This document shows positions 1-7,083 of a DNA stretch of 16,414 nucleotides, piece by piece (within the stretch, counting starts at the first letter, position 1; the number at the start of each line of letters is the position of its first letter). Made by a program: the position numbers and the translations under genes. Origin of the DNA: an uncultured Collinsella sp. (GTDB lineage Bacteria > Actinomycetota > Coriobacteriia > Coriobacteriales > Coriobacteriaceae); contig CABQNF010000005.1 in assembly GCA_902465465.1 (NCBI GenBank), positions 1 to 16,414 of the forward strand, read 5' to 3'. A model generated the notes under the pieces. That model was not told the DNA's origin, made no database searches, and saw only the letters and a program-made list of their open reading frames with translations.

Positions 1-93
1 GGGCGGGTCGCGCGGGCACCCTCGCAAGGCCAAAATGATCCGTTTTCCTCCGTCCCCGGGGGATCAGAGGCTGTTACCAATACGGTGCCATTT
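1..93. other. Gene-free left end
   Basis: I see no gene here. There is a loose dyad: TGATCC at 36-41 and GGATCA at 61-66, around a C4/G5 run (54-62). It could be the tail of a transcript that lies outside the window, or part of a dispersed repeat. Nothing more can be supported. Confidence 0.4.
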
Positions 94-247
94 CAAAACC
101 ATGCCGGATTACGGGGCTGAAGTCAGAACCCTCATCCATACCCCTTATTTTTGAAAAACAGCAAGCCATCTACCTGCGGTTTTGTTTTCGCGATCTTCGG
201 TATGGTCGAAGGTCGGCTGTCCAGCCCCGTAATCCGGCATAGTTTTG
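94..247. repeat. 154-bp structure with 26-bp terminal inverted repeats (MITE-like)
   Basis: A 19-bp perfect inverted repeat lies at 101-119 (atgccggattacggggctg) and 222-240. Past one mismatch (100/241) six more pairs follow (94-99 with 242-247), giving 25 of 26 matching positions at the two ends of a 154-bp segment. Inside, CCATACC (135-141) and GGTATGG (199-205) also face each other. There is no ORF worth calling in the segment. A short non-autonomous mobile element is one reading; a folded RNA is another. Only a trivial TTT flanks both ends, so no convincing target duplication is seen. Confidence 0.5.
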
Positions 248-278
248 TTTGCGGCGGCTCCGCCGCGCGCTATAGCGC

Positions 279-312
279 GGGGCCGGTGGGGCATTTTTGC
301 CCCACCGGCCCC
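279..312 (-). terminator. Strong 15-bp hairpin after the hydrogenase operon
   Basis: A perfect 15-bp GC-rich stem (279-293 with 298-312) with a TTTT loop begins 10 bases beyond the stop codon of the last hydrogenase gene. It is not followed by a T-run on either strand, so it may act as a 3'-end stabiliser or a Rho-linked end rather than a classical intrinsic terminator. On the left it abuts further short palindromes (252-266 and 267-280), so the whole 3' region is highly structured. Confidence 0.5.
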
Positions 313-322
313 TGTTCCAGCT

Positions 323-664
323 CTATTCCGGTTTGGTTTCTACCGTGGGAGTCTTGTCCGCCGCAACTGGGGTGCGGGCGGTGTCCATAGTCAGGCAGTG
401 CTTGGGGCAGCTCTCGATGCACTCACCGCACACCACGCAAGCGTACGGATCGATCGACCAGGTACCGCCCTTGCGATCGACCACAAGTGCGCCCGCCGGG
501 CAGCGACGCGCGCACATGCCGCAGCAGATGCACACGTCCATGTCGTTGACGATATGCCCGCGCAGGCGCTCGGGCGTCGTCAGCTTCTCCTGCGGATAGC
601 ACACCGTGACCGGCTGCTTGACCATAGAGCCCAAGGCCGTCTTGGCAAATGTCAGCAAACTCAT
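323..664 (-). CDS. echF: Ech-type hydrogenase ferredoxin-like subunit EchF (2x[4Fe-4S])
   Basis: A 113-residue polyferredoxin-type electron-transfer subunit of the NuoI/EchF/HycF family. Two complete [4Fe-4S] motifs of the CxxCxxCxxxCP type are visible: Cys45, 48, 51, 55-Pro and Cys76, 79, 82, 86-Pro. They would wire a soluble ferredoxin to the proximal cluster of the small subunit. The N-terminal ~35 residues resemble the membrane-arm contact helix of NuoI-like proteins and the last ~20 residues are Thr/Pro/Lys-rich. It is the last gene of the operon; its ribosome-binding site (GAAAGG) overlaps the end of the large-subunit gene, 7 bases upstream, so translation is probably coupled. The family is certain; assignment to Ech rather than Hyc/Hyf rests on operon order and gene number. 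Confidence 0.9.
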   Translation of the reverse strand: MSLLTFAKTALGSMVKQPVTVCYPQEKLTTPERLRGHIVNDMDVCICCGMCARRCPAGALVVDRKGGTWSIDPYACVVCGECIESCPKHCLTMDTARTPVAADKTPTVETKPE

Positions 665-671
665 GCCGCGC

Positions 672-1760
672 CTACCTTTCCGTGCAGCTAATGCAGGGGT
701 CGATGGTCAGGATAATCATGGGTACGTTGGCAAGAAGCACGCCCTGCAGCGCATGCGTCAGACCCGCCAGGTTTTGCGACGTCGGGGTGCGCACGCGAAA
801 ACGGTCCAGGTTCTTGGTGCCGTTACCGCGTACATAGTAATATGCCTCGCCACGCGGCTGCTCAATCACAACCTCGCCGCGCGCGCCGTCGGCCGGCGTG
901 AGCTTGGTGCGTCCACCGATGCCGTCGTGCGGAATCCTACCCACAAGCTCCTTGATGATGTCCATGGCCTGCGTGACCTCGGCACAACGCACCCGGCAGC
1001 GAGCATAGCAGTCGCCATCGGTAGCAACGATGGGCTCGAACGCAGCCAGGTCCGCATAGGCACCATCGCCAAACATGCGCACGTCGTAGTCCACGCCCGA
1101 GGCGCGCCCAAACGGGCCGACCATCGAAAGCTCCAGCGCGTCCTTCTTGCTGATCACGCCCACGCCATGCAGGCGCTCGCCGCAGCTGTCGTCGTCCAAA
1201 AACGTATGCACCAGGGCCTCGTAGTCAGGACGCATGGCATCGAGCGTCTGGACAATGCCCGCCAGCTCGGAGTCCTCGATATCGTGCTTAAGGCCGCCGA
1301 TCTCGTTAATCGACAGAATCACGCGACCGCCGCAAGTGCTCTCAAAGATCTTGAGAATCTGCTCGCGCAGCGTCCACGAACGATAGAACAGCGCCTCAAA
1401 GCCAAAGGCATCGGCGAGCAGGCCCAGCCACAGCAGGTGCGAGTGAATGCGCGAAAGCTCATGCAGAATGGTGCGGATATACTGCACGCGACCAGGCACC
1501 TCGATGCCGAGCATGCGCTCGCAGGCGCTGGCGTAGCCACAGCTATGGCCCACGGCGCAGATGCCGCAGATGCGCTCGGCGATGTAGCCAAACTGATGCA
1601 TATCGCGCTTTTCGGTGAGCTTCTCGAGTCCGCGGTGCACAAAGCCGATCTGCGGAATTGCTTCGATGACGCGGTCATCCTCGATCACCAGGTCCAGATG
1701 AAGCGGCTCGGGCAGCACCGGGTGCTGCGGGCCAAACGGAATTACGGAGCGATGAGCCAT
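672..1760 (-). CDS. echE: Ech-type [NiFe] hydrogenase large subunit EchE (NuoD-like)
   Basis: The 362-residue catalytic subunit of a membrane-bound group 4 [NiFe] hydrogenase. The N-terminal nickel motif RICGICAVGH (residues 63-72; Cys65 and Cys68) and the C-terminal motif DPCISC (354-359; Cys356 and Cys359) are both intact, which separates it from the complex I NuoD proteins that have lost these cysteines. The protein ends three residues after the last cysteine (TER-stop), so the C-terminal extension that a maturation protease removes from HycE-type precursors is absent, as known for some Ech/CooH-type enzymes. It would interconvert 2H+ plus ferredoxin electrons and H2 at the inner face of the membrane. 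The start ATG follows AAAGGAGG and lies 5 bases after the stop of the EchD gene. The Hyp maturation genes are not in this window. Confidence 0.95.
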   Translation of the reverse strand: MAHRSVIPFGPQHPVLPEPLHLDLVIEDDRVIEAIPQIGFVHRGLEKLTEKRDMHQFGYIAERICGICAVGHSCGYASACERMLGIEVPGRVQYIRTILHELSRIHSHLLWLGLLADAFGFEALFYRSWTLREQILKIFESTCGGRVILSINEIGGLKHDIEDSELAGIVQTLDAMRPDYEALVHTFLDDDSCGERLHGVGVISKKDALELSMVGPFGRASGVDYDVRMFGDGAYADLAAFEPIVATDGDCYARCRVRCAEVTQAMDIIKELVGRIPHDGIGGRTKLTPADGARGEVVIEQPRGEAYYYVRGNGTKNLDRFRVRTPTSQNLAGLTHALQGVLLANVPMIILTIDPCISCTER

Positions 1761-1765
1761 GGACC

Positions 1766-2476
1766 TTACGCCTCCTTTTTCTGCTTGTCGCGGGCGACCT
1801 TGGCGGCAAGCGCCGCGCGGACCTTGGCCGCTTTCTCGGGATCCATGGCAGCGAGCTTTGCCTCCATCTCGGCAGCCTTGAGCGCGGCCTTGGCAGCGGC
1901 ATCGTCATGCTGGGCATCGGAGCCGGCAGCCGCAGCGGGCTGAGCGACGGCAGCGCCCACAGCATCGCCAGCGCCTTCCCCTGCAGCAGCCGCGGCAGCG
2001 ACGGCCTTCTCGGCCGCGGCCTTGCGCGCCTTGGCCTCGGCGGCAGCACGGACCTTCATGGCTTTCTCGCGCGCGGCCTTCACCTCGGGCGTGATAACGC
2101 TCATGGGCTCGGCAGTCGAGACCTGGTAGAAAAAGCCCTTAAAGTCGAGCTGCATGTCGGTAATGGCAAGACCAAACAGGTCGTGGGCTTCGTTTTCAAA
2201 CGGGAACACCGCCGGATAGTACGAGCTGATGGACGGAATCTCCTGGTACTGATCAATTCCCTCAACCACCAGGTTCTCGATCGCATAGCTGCCGTCCTGC
2301 GCAATATGTTCCTGAGCAGCACGAACGTTGATAAACGTATAGAGTAGGCGATACGTGCCGTCGTCGACGTTGCGCTCAGCGTGCATTTGCACAAAGCGCG
2401 CGCCGACGCCCTTAAGCGCCTGGACATGCGACAGGAGCTCGTCGATCCCGACGGTGGTATAGATAGCCTTTTGCAT
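1766..2476 (-). CDS. echD: Ech-type hydrogenase subunit EchD (NuoC-like, 30-kDa family) with long Ala/Lys-rich tail
   Basis: A 236-residue peripheral-arm subunit. Residues 1 to about 125 form the NuoC/30-kDa domain, with the family signature around YYPAVFPFENEAHDLFGL (86-103). Such subunits have no cofactor and hold the large subunit against the ferredoxin-like subunit. From about residue 130 to the end the protein is an Ala/Lys/Glu-rich low-complexity tail that probably forms helix or coiled coil, interrupted by a Gly/Ala/Pro stretch (165-195) and ending in a strongly basic segment. The tail roughly doubles the length of the fold and has no known role. The start ATG overlaps the stop of echC by one base (TAATG) and is preceded by AAAGGAGG, a textbook coupled start. 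Confidence 0.9.
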   Translation of the reverse strand: MQKAIYTTVGIDELLSHVQALKGVGARFVQMHAERNVDDGTYRLLYTFINVRAAQEHIAQDGSYAIENLVVEGIDQYQEIPSISSYYPAVFPFENEAHDLFGLAITDMQLDFKGFFYQVSTAEPMSVITPEVKAAREKAMKVRAAAEAKARKAAAEKAVAAAAAAGEGAGDAVGAAVAQPAAAAGSDAQHDDAAAKAALKAAEMEAKLAAMDPEKAAKVRAALAAKVARDKQKKEA

Positions 2477-3057
2477 TACTCGGCCTCCTTTGCGGCGGCG
2501 GGCGTCTCAGCAGGTGCGTCGCCAGCGGCCGTGTCGCCGGCCTCCGCAACAGCCGCAAACCCGTCCTCGCCCAGCTCAACGCCGCCATCCCAGGTAGCAG
2601 CGCCGCCCACGGTAAGCGGGTCACCGCCAGCGCGCATCACGGCCTCCTTCTGGTCCAGAACGCCGCACGCCTCCACAATGGCATCGATCACGGTCTCGGG
2701 ACGAATGGCGCACCCAGGCGCGTACACGTCCACGGGAACCGCACGATCCACGCCGCCGATCACGTTGTACGCATCGCGGAACACGCCGCCCGAACACGCG
2801 CAGATACCGCAGGCCACCACGCACTTGGGCTCGAGCATCTGGTTGTAGATCTGGCGCACGACGGGCAGGTTCTGGGCATTGACCGAACCCGTCACCAAAA
2901 AGATATCCGCATGCTTGGGGTTGCCGGTGTTGACCACGCCAAAGCGCTCCGCGTCGAACAGCGGCGTGAGCGAGGCCAGCACGTCGATATCGCATCCGTT
3001 GCAGCTCGAGCCGTCGTAATGAATAACCCACGGCGAGCGCGACATTTTATGATCCAT
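2476..3057 (-). CDS. echC: Ech-type hydrogenase small subunit EchC (NuoB-like)
   Basis: The 193-residue small subunit that carries the proximal [4Fe-4S] cluster next to the nickel site. Cluster-ligand motifs are CNGC (Cys19, Cys22), ACGICACSGG (Cys83, 86, 88) and APGCAIRPE (Cys116). The last usually reads PGCPPRP, so the two prolines after the cysteine are Ala-Ile here. Residues 1-140 match the NuoB/HycG fold; the last ~50 residues are an acidic Ala/Glu/Gly-rich tail. The start at 3057 follows AGGAGG with an 8-base gap; an in-frame ATG four codons downstream (3045) is possible but worse placed. The Shine-Dalgarno overlaps the stop of the fused membrane-subunit gene upstream, which suggests coupled translation. 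Confidence 0.92.
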   Translation of the reverse strand: MDHKMSRSPWVIHYDGSSCNGCDIDVLASLTPLFDAERFGVVNTGNPKHADIFLVTGSVNAQNLPVVRQIYNQMLEPKCVVACGICACSGGVFRDAYNVIGGVDRAVPVDVYAPGCAIRPETVIDAIVEACGVLDQKEAVMRAGGDPLTVGGAATWDGGVELGEDGFAAVAEAGDTAAGDAPAETPAAAKEAE

Positions 3058-3069
3058 GGATGCCGCCTC

Positions 3070-5952
3070 CTAAATAAATACGTCGACGAGGATGGGCATA
3101 AGGTTGAGCAGGCCAAACACCAGCGCCACGCCCCATCCGAGCTTAAAGCAGCTGCGCCAGGTGCTGCGGGCGAAGGTGTTGTCGATCAGCACCTCGACAA
3201 AATACGTCGCGGCCATCACGACCAGGGCTACGACCCAGCTCACGGGGTTGTCCCAAACAAAGAACATGCCCACCCACATCAAGAAGAGCGCTGTCTCGCA
3301 CCAGTGCATAAGGGTCATCTTGGCCAGCGTGCCGCCGCTCATCTCGGTGGCGACGCCCTGGACGATCTCCTGATGCGCGTGATGCGAATACGAAAGATCG
3401 AACGGCGACTTGCGCAGCTTGATGGTAAGCACCGCGAGCAGCGCGAGGAAGATGGGTGCGCTGTACACGATGATGGGGGCCGACTGCCCCGTCACGGCGA
3501 TAGAGTCGAAGCTATCGGTGGCAAGGTACAGGCCCACGCTCATCAGCAGAACGGCGGGCTCGTAACTCATAACCTGCAGCAGCTCGCGGTCGGCGCCGAC
3601 CTGGGCAAACGGGCTTTGCGTCGAAGCGGATGCCAGCACCACAAAGATCGCGGCGAGCGTCACCATAAAAGCGCACAACAGCGTGTTAGAGCCCGACACA
3701 AAGATGCCGCCGCCCACCACGGTAAAGATGAGCGCGCACGCCATATAGGTATCGTCCATGGTGTTTACGCTGGCAGGGGCTTTGCGCAGCAGCTTGGCAA
3801 CGTCGTAGAAAGGCTGGAGCAGGTGCGGGCCCACGCGGCCCTGCATACGGGCCGAAAGTTTGCGGTCAACGCCGTCGATCAGGCCACCCACAAGCGGCGC
3901 CAGCAAGGCAAACGCCACGGTACCAATAAAGATGCCCACGACGCCCGAACCTTCAAAATACTTGCCGCGCAACACCGAGGGCGCGCTCATGGCAAGCCGC
4001 TCGGGCCCAATCCATGCGCAACACAGCAGCGCAAACAAGATAATGCTGCAGCACACGACGCTACCCGCGGGGCCAATACGCTTCTCGCCAAGGGCGTCCT
4101 CCGAGTACCAATTGCGCTTTTCGGCCTTCACCTCGTGTCCCATCGAACCGCGGAAATGGCGATATTTGTCGGTTCCCACGCCCGAAAGGTACACGTTGAC
4201 GTGCGGCTTGTTGCTCACGCGGAATGAAGTCAGCAGCACCACGGCGATAAACGCCACGATAACCACCATCAGATACATGGCGTCCTTGCCAATAACGTAC
4301 GGCACGCGGCCAAACACCATGGCCAAGTAAGGCGACACCAGACCGCTCGAGATAACCGGAAACGCCACGCAGCACAGAATCAGCAGCGCGGCGATGGTGT
4401 TGAGCGCCATCCACTCGGTCTTATGGACATTGACCTCAACGTTTTGAGCCGTGGGATCGACGCCCGAAAGCTTGGCAAGCCACTTGCCCCAGAAGAAGAA
4501 CGTCGCGGCTGAGCCAAAGGCAAGCACCATAATCATGAGCACGTTGCCGGTCTGTGCAAACGCCACCAGGGCGCCCCACTTGGACACGAGCATGCCAAAC
4601 GGCGCCACAAACATGCCCATGATGCCCAGCATCATCAGGCGCGTCAGGTGCGGCATGCGGCTGAACATACCGTCCATGTCCTCGATATCGCGGCTGCCGA
4701 TATGATGCTCGGCCGTGCCCACGCACAGGAACAGCAGCGACTTGGCCACCGTGTGGAACAGGATCAGGAAGATGGCCGCCCATACGGCCTCGGGCGCGCC
4801 GACACCCAGGCAGGCACTAATGAGGCCTAAGTTGGAAATGGTGGAGTACGCGAGCACGCGTTTGGCGTTGCTCTGCGAGATGGCCATGAGGGCAGCGAGC
4901 AAAAACGTGATGGCACCCACACTCGTGACCATAAAACCGGTCACAGGATAGATAGCATAGAGCGGGCTCAGCTTGACCATCAGGAACACGCCGGCTTTGA
5001 CCATGGTTGACGAATGCAGCAGGGCGCTCGTGGGCGTGGGGGCAACCATGGCACCCAACAGCCAAGTGTGGAACGGCATCTGTGCGGCCTTGGTGAGCGC
5101 GGCGAGCGACAGCAGAACGACCGGCATCACCAGCAGCGCAGATTGCGCGGTGCCAGCGCCGGAAAGCTCAATCATGCCCGAGATGGTCAGCGGCATGCCG
5201 TTAACGTGCAGGAACATAAGGCCCGCCAAGAACGCAATGCCGCCCAGCATGTTGAGGATGATCTGGGTAAAGGCGTTCTTGATGGCCTCGGGCGTGCGCG
5301 TGTAGCCAATCATGAGGAACGAGCACACGGTGGTGATTTCCCAGCCGCAGAACAGCCACTCAAGGTTGTCACTCGTCACGATGACGAACATGGCTGAGAG
5401 GAACAGGAACATAAGCGCCAGGAACTGCGGGCGACGGTCGGGCGCGGTCTGCCCGCGCAGCGCAGCCTCGTGCTCGTCATGGGCCTGGAAGTCCTTCATG
5501 TAGCCCAGGGCATATACACAGATTAGGCTGCCGACGATGCCGACGGCGAGGACCATGATCACGCCCATGTAATCCAGGTAGAGCGGCGTTGCGGTGACAG
5601 CCTCGGCCGCAGGCAGCGTCATGACAGCAAAGGTAACGGAGCCCACCAACTGGACTATGCCGAGCACCGTGGTAAGCACGCTCTTATATTTGTGCGCGTT
5701 GTACAGGATGACGGCGCACAGAATGACGTCGATGACGGAGCTGATGATCGAGAGCACATGCGAGGTGCCGGGGGCAACCTCAAAGCTCTGCGGACCCGTG
5801 CCAAAAAACATGACGGCGACTACAACTGTCACCGCCATAATAATGCCGGAGCCTATGAGCCCTACCGCATCGCGGGCTCGCTCACCGCGCGCGAGCAGCA
5901 TACCCAGCGCCGGTACCAGCGGAAACAGGGTAAGGAAATACAGTAGCGTCAT
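3070..5952 (-). CDS. echAB: Fused membrane subunit of Ech-type hydrogenase: EchA (NuoL/antiporter-like) + EchB (NuoH-like)
   Basis: A 960-residue polytopic membrane protein and the first gene of the operon. Residues 1 to ~650 are an antiporter-like proton/sodium channel subunit (NuoL/HyfB/EchA). The expected buried charges are present: Glu205 in GWEITT, Lys288 in LTKAAQMPFHTWL, Lys319 in HSSTMVKAG and Lys404 in FHTVAKSLLFL. Residues ~665-960 are a NuoH/EchB-like subunit with RMQGRVGPHLLQPFYD (702-717), VGADRELLQVMSYEP (785-799) and the Ech-like KSPFDLSYSHHAHQEIV (848-864). No stop or frameshift lies at the junction (about 585-668, a polar loop then one hydrophobic segment). In other Ech operons these are separate genes A and B. 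Together they form the membrane arm that couples ferredoxin/H2 chemistry to ion movement. The start ATG follows a GGGGGAG Shine-Dalgarno. Confidence 0.92.
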   Translation of the reverse strand: MTLLYFLTLFPLVPALGMLLARGERARDAVGLIGSGIIMAVTVVVAVMFFGTGPQSFEVAPGTSHVLSIISSVIDVILCAVILYNAHKYKSVLTTVLGIVQLVGSVTFAVMTLPAAEAVTATPLYLDYMGVIMVLAVGIVGSLICVYALGYMKDFQAHDEHEAALRGQTAPDRRPQFLALMFLFLSAMFVIVTSDNLEWLFCGWEITTVCSFLMIGYTRTPEAIKNAFTQIILNMLGGIAFLAGLMFLHVNGMPLTISGMIELSGAGTAQSALLVMPVVLLSLAALTKAAQMPFHTWLLGAMVAPTPTSALLHSSTMVKAGVFLMVKLSPLYAIYPVTGFMVTSVGAITFLLAALMAISQSNAKRVLAYSTISNLGLISACLGVGAPEAVWAAIFLILFHTVAKSLLFLCVGTAEHHIGSRDIEDMDGMFSRMPHLTRLMMLGIMGMFVAPFGMLVSKWGALVAFAQTGNVLMIMVLAFGSAATFFFWGKWLAKLSGVDPTAQNVEVNVHKTEWMALNTIAALLILCCVAFPVISSGLVSPYLAMVFGRVPYVIGKDAMYLMVVIVAFIAVVLLTSFRVSNKPHVNVYLSGVGTDKYRHFRGSMGHEVKAEKRNWYSEDALGEKRIGPAGSVVCCSIILFALLCCAWIGPERLAMSAPSVLRGKYFEGSGVVGIFIGTVAFALLAPLVGGLIDGVDRKLSARMQGRVGPHLLQPFYDVAKLLRKAPASVNTMDDTYMACALIFTVVGGGIFVSGSNTLLCAFMVTLAAIFVVLASASTQSPFAQVGADRELLQVMSYEPAVLLMSVGLYLATDSFDSIAVTGQSAPIIVYSAPIFLALLAVLTIKLRKSPFDLSYSHHAHQEIVQGVATEMSGGTLAKMTLMHWCETALFLMWVGMFFVWDNPVSWVVALVVMAATYFVEVLIDNTFARSTWRSCFKLGWGVALVFGLLNLMPILVDVFI

Positions 5953-5980
5953 ACCATCACTCCCCCATGCAAAAACGCTG

Positions 5981-6007
5981 CAATTGTTTAACGTTATAGC
6001 TCAATTG
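5981..6007 (-). promoter_or_regulatory. Possible control region of the hydrogenase operon
   Basis: Upstream of the operon start a TATAAC (minus strand, 5993-5998) could serve as a -10 box. It is flanked by two identical CAATTG palindromes (5981-5986 and 6002-6007) spaced 21 bases apart, i.e. two helical turns. No good -35 is found at the right distance. A TTGACC at 6031-6036 is too far away for this -10. Treat as a suggestion only. Confidence 0.2.
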
Positions 6008-6203
6008 AGGAGTAGCGGCGGCAGGTTTTCGGTCAACTGGGGAGTTTTAGGCGTACGGGGCAAGGAGTCTGTCCGCATTGGAGTAGAGGGGTGACGTTCC
6101 CTTACCGCAGCGACGGACGCGCGGGCCACTGCGCGCGGTTTATTGGCCACGTTGGAGGATGTCCCGATAGGCTCGCGCCGGTCCAAAAAGTTGGCGCGGC
6201 AAG

Positions 6204-6226
6204 AAAAATGCGCCCCTGTGGGCGCA
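6204..6226 (-). terminator. Intrinsic terminator of the HTH gene
   Basis: On the minus strand a 7-bp GC-rich stem TGCGCCC/GGGCGCA with an ACAG loop is followed directly by TTTTTCTT. It starts 12 bases after the stop codon of the helix-turn-helix gene and ends that short transcript, insulating the hydrogenase operon downstream. Confidence 0.85.
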
Positions 6227-6238
6227 CCATCCCGTTTG

Positions 6239-6643
6239 CTATTCCGCCTTTTTAACACGCGGCTTGCGACCGCGCGGCTTATCGACCAGTGCGGCCTCAC
6301 CGCTCTCGCGGTACTGGCGGCACCAAGCCTTGACCGAAGACTCGCTGGGAATCTTGTGCTTGATCATGGCCTCGCGAACCGTCAAGCCGTTTTCCAGACG
6401 GTCCTTAACCACAGCGAGCTTTACATCGTACGAATAGGTATGATGATGCGAACCGGCATTGAGAACGGCATCGGCACCGCCCACGGCATACGCGCGGGCC
6501 CACTGACGAGCCGTGGCCTGGGGAATGCCAAGCTCCGCAGCGAGGGCGCGATGACCGACCCCCTCTTGGAGGATCTCGACGGCGCGCTGTCTAACCTCGG
6601 GCGCATGCGTGCGAGTCCTAGTTGCTTCCGACATACCTGCCAC
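6239..6643 (-). CDS. IS3-family OrfA-like double helix-turn-helix protein, solitary
   Basis: A 134-residue basic DNA-binding protein with two helix-turn-helix units (about 14-56 and 72-115) separated by a His-rich linker (SHHHTYSY) and ending in a DKPRGRKPRVKKAE tail. This arrangement matches the OrfA half of IS3/IS150-type transposases. No OrfB/DDE catalytic partner follows: the gene has its own terminator 12 bases after the stop, and no IS-like ends are seen. It may be a stranded IS remnant or an OrfA-derived regulator kept by the host. Translation could begin at GTG 6643 (AAGG 7 bases upstream) or at ATG 6634; the coordinates use the first. Domain calls are firm, function is not. Confidence 0.75.
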   Translation of the reverse strand: MAGMSEATRTRTHAPEVRQRAVEILQEGVGHRALAAELGIPQATARQWARAYAVGGADAVLNAGSHHHTYSYDVKLAVVKDRLENGLTVREAMIKHKIPSESSVKAWCRQYRESGEAALVDKPRGRKPRVKKAE

Positions 6644-6684
6644 TTCTTAGCCTTAACCGTTAATCTGCTTTCTTACGTGCAAGT

Positions 6685-6713
6685 TAGATAGTAGCATTTT
6701 ACTGTTTGCTCAA
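6685..6713 (-). promoter_or_regulatory. Probable promoter of the HTH gene
   Basis: Minus-strand TTGAGC (6708-6713) and TATCTA (6685-6690) are separated by 17 bases, in an AT-rich stretch about 40 bases before the HTH start. The match to a sigma-70-type promoter is reasonable but not perfect. Confidence 0.4.
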
Positions 6714-6809
6714 AGCAGTTAATTAAAGTAGACGCGGCGTTATCTGGGCATTTGGCACCAAATTACGACATTTCTTTATCGATTATTTACGCTGGTAGCT
6801 GACTCGCAG

Positions 6810-6938
6810 CTAATCGTCATTCGCTTGCCAACAAAATTGGCATCTCTTTGTGTCCTTTGGTATAGAGGATATAGTTATTAACCCCTCCCCCAATAATTTT
6901 GAGTGATCTGCAAGGCAGTAGACGTCCTCACTCCTCAT
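6810..6938 (-). CDS. Possible 42-residue Cys-rich microprotein in a gene-poor stretch
   Basis: The 440 bases between the HTH gene and the oxidoreductase contain no clear gene. The only ORF of note starts at ATG 6938 and encodes 42 residues with YCLADH near the N-terminus and RCQFCWQ near the C-terminus, a C-x3-H plus C-x2-C spacing that could bind zinc. No good ribosome-binding site is seen and it starts about 35 bases past the terminator of the gene upstream. It could be a real small zinc-ribbon-like protein, a gene relic, or chance. The rest of the interval holds short dyads: ATTTGG-CA-CCAAAT (6750-6763) and TGCCAA/TTGGCA (6826-6842). Confidence 0.2.
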   Translation of the reverse strand: MRSEDVYCLADHSKLLGEGLITISSIPKDTKRCQFCWQANDD

Positions 6939-6972
6939 GATTACCGCGCATTGCCATCCACCGGAGCAAAAC

Positions 6973-7008
6973 AAAAAGGGCGGGACCTGCTGCGCTTGCA
7001 GGCCCCGC
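6973..7008 (-). terminator. Intrinsic terminator of the flavin/Fe-S oxidoreductase
   Basis: An 11-bp GC-rich stem (6998-7008 with 6980-6990, one G-U pair), a 7-base loop and then CCTTTTTGTTTT on the minus strand, 76 bases beyond the oxidoreductase stop codon. Together with the isolated position this suggests a single-gene transcript. Confidence 0.85.
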
Positions 7009-7083
7009 ACCGATTGACACCCGACGGGACACAGCCGGGCGAAACGGATCCGTGCTACCGTCCCGCCTGGCCGCGATGTTCAA

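Noticed and set aside
606..1943. Long plus-strand open frame opposite the hydrogenase large and NuoC-like subunit genes
   Set aside because: Its translation has no family likeness and is Ala/Arg/His-rich, the typical mirror of GC-rich coding DNA; the minus-strand genes carry clear motifs.
2911..4227. 438-codon plus-strand frame opposite the fused membrane subunit
   Set aside because: His/Gln/Arg-rich antisense shadow with no hydrophobic or domain pattern; the opposite strand is a recognisable membrane protein.
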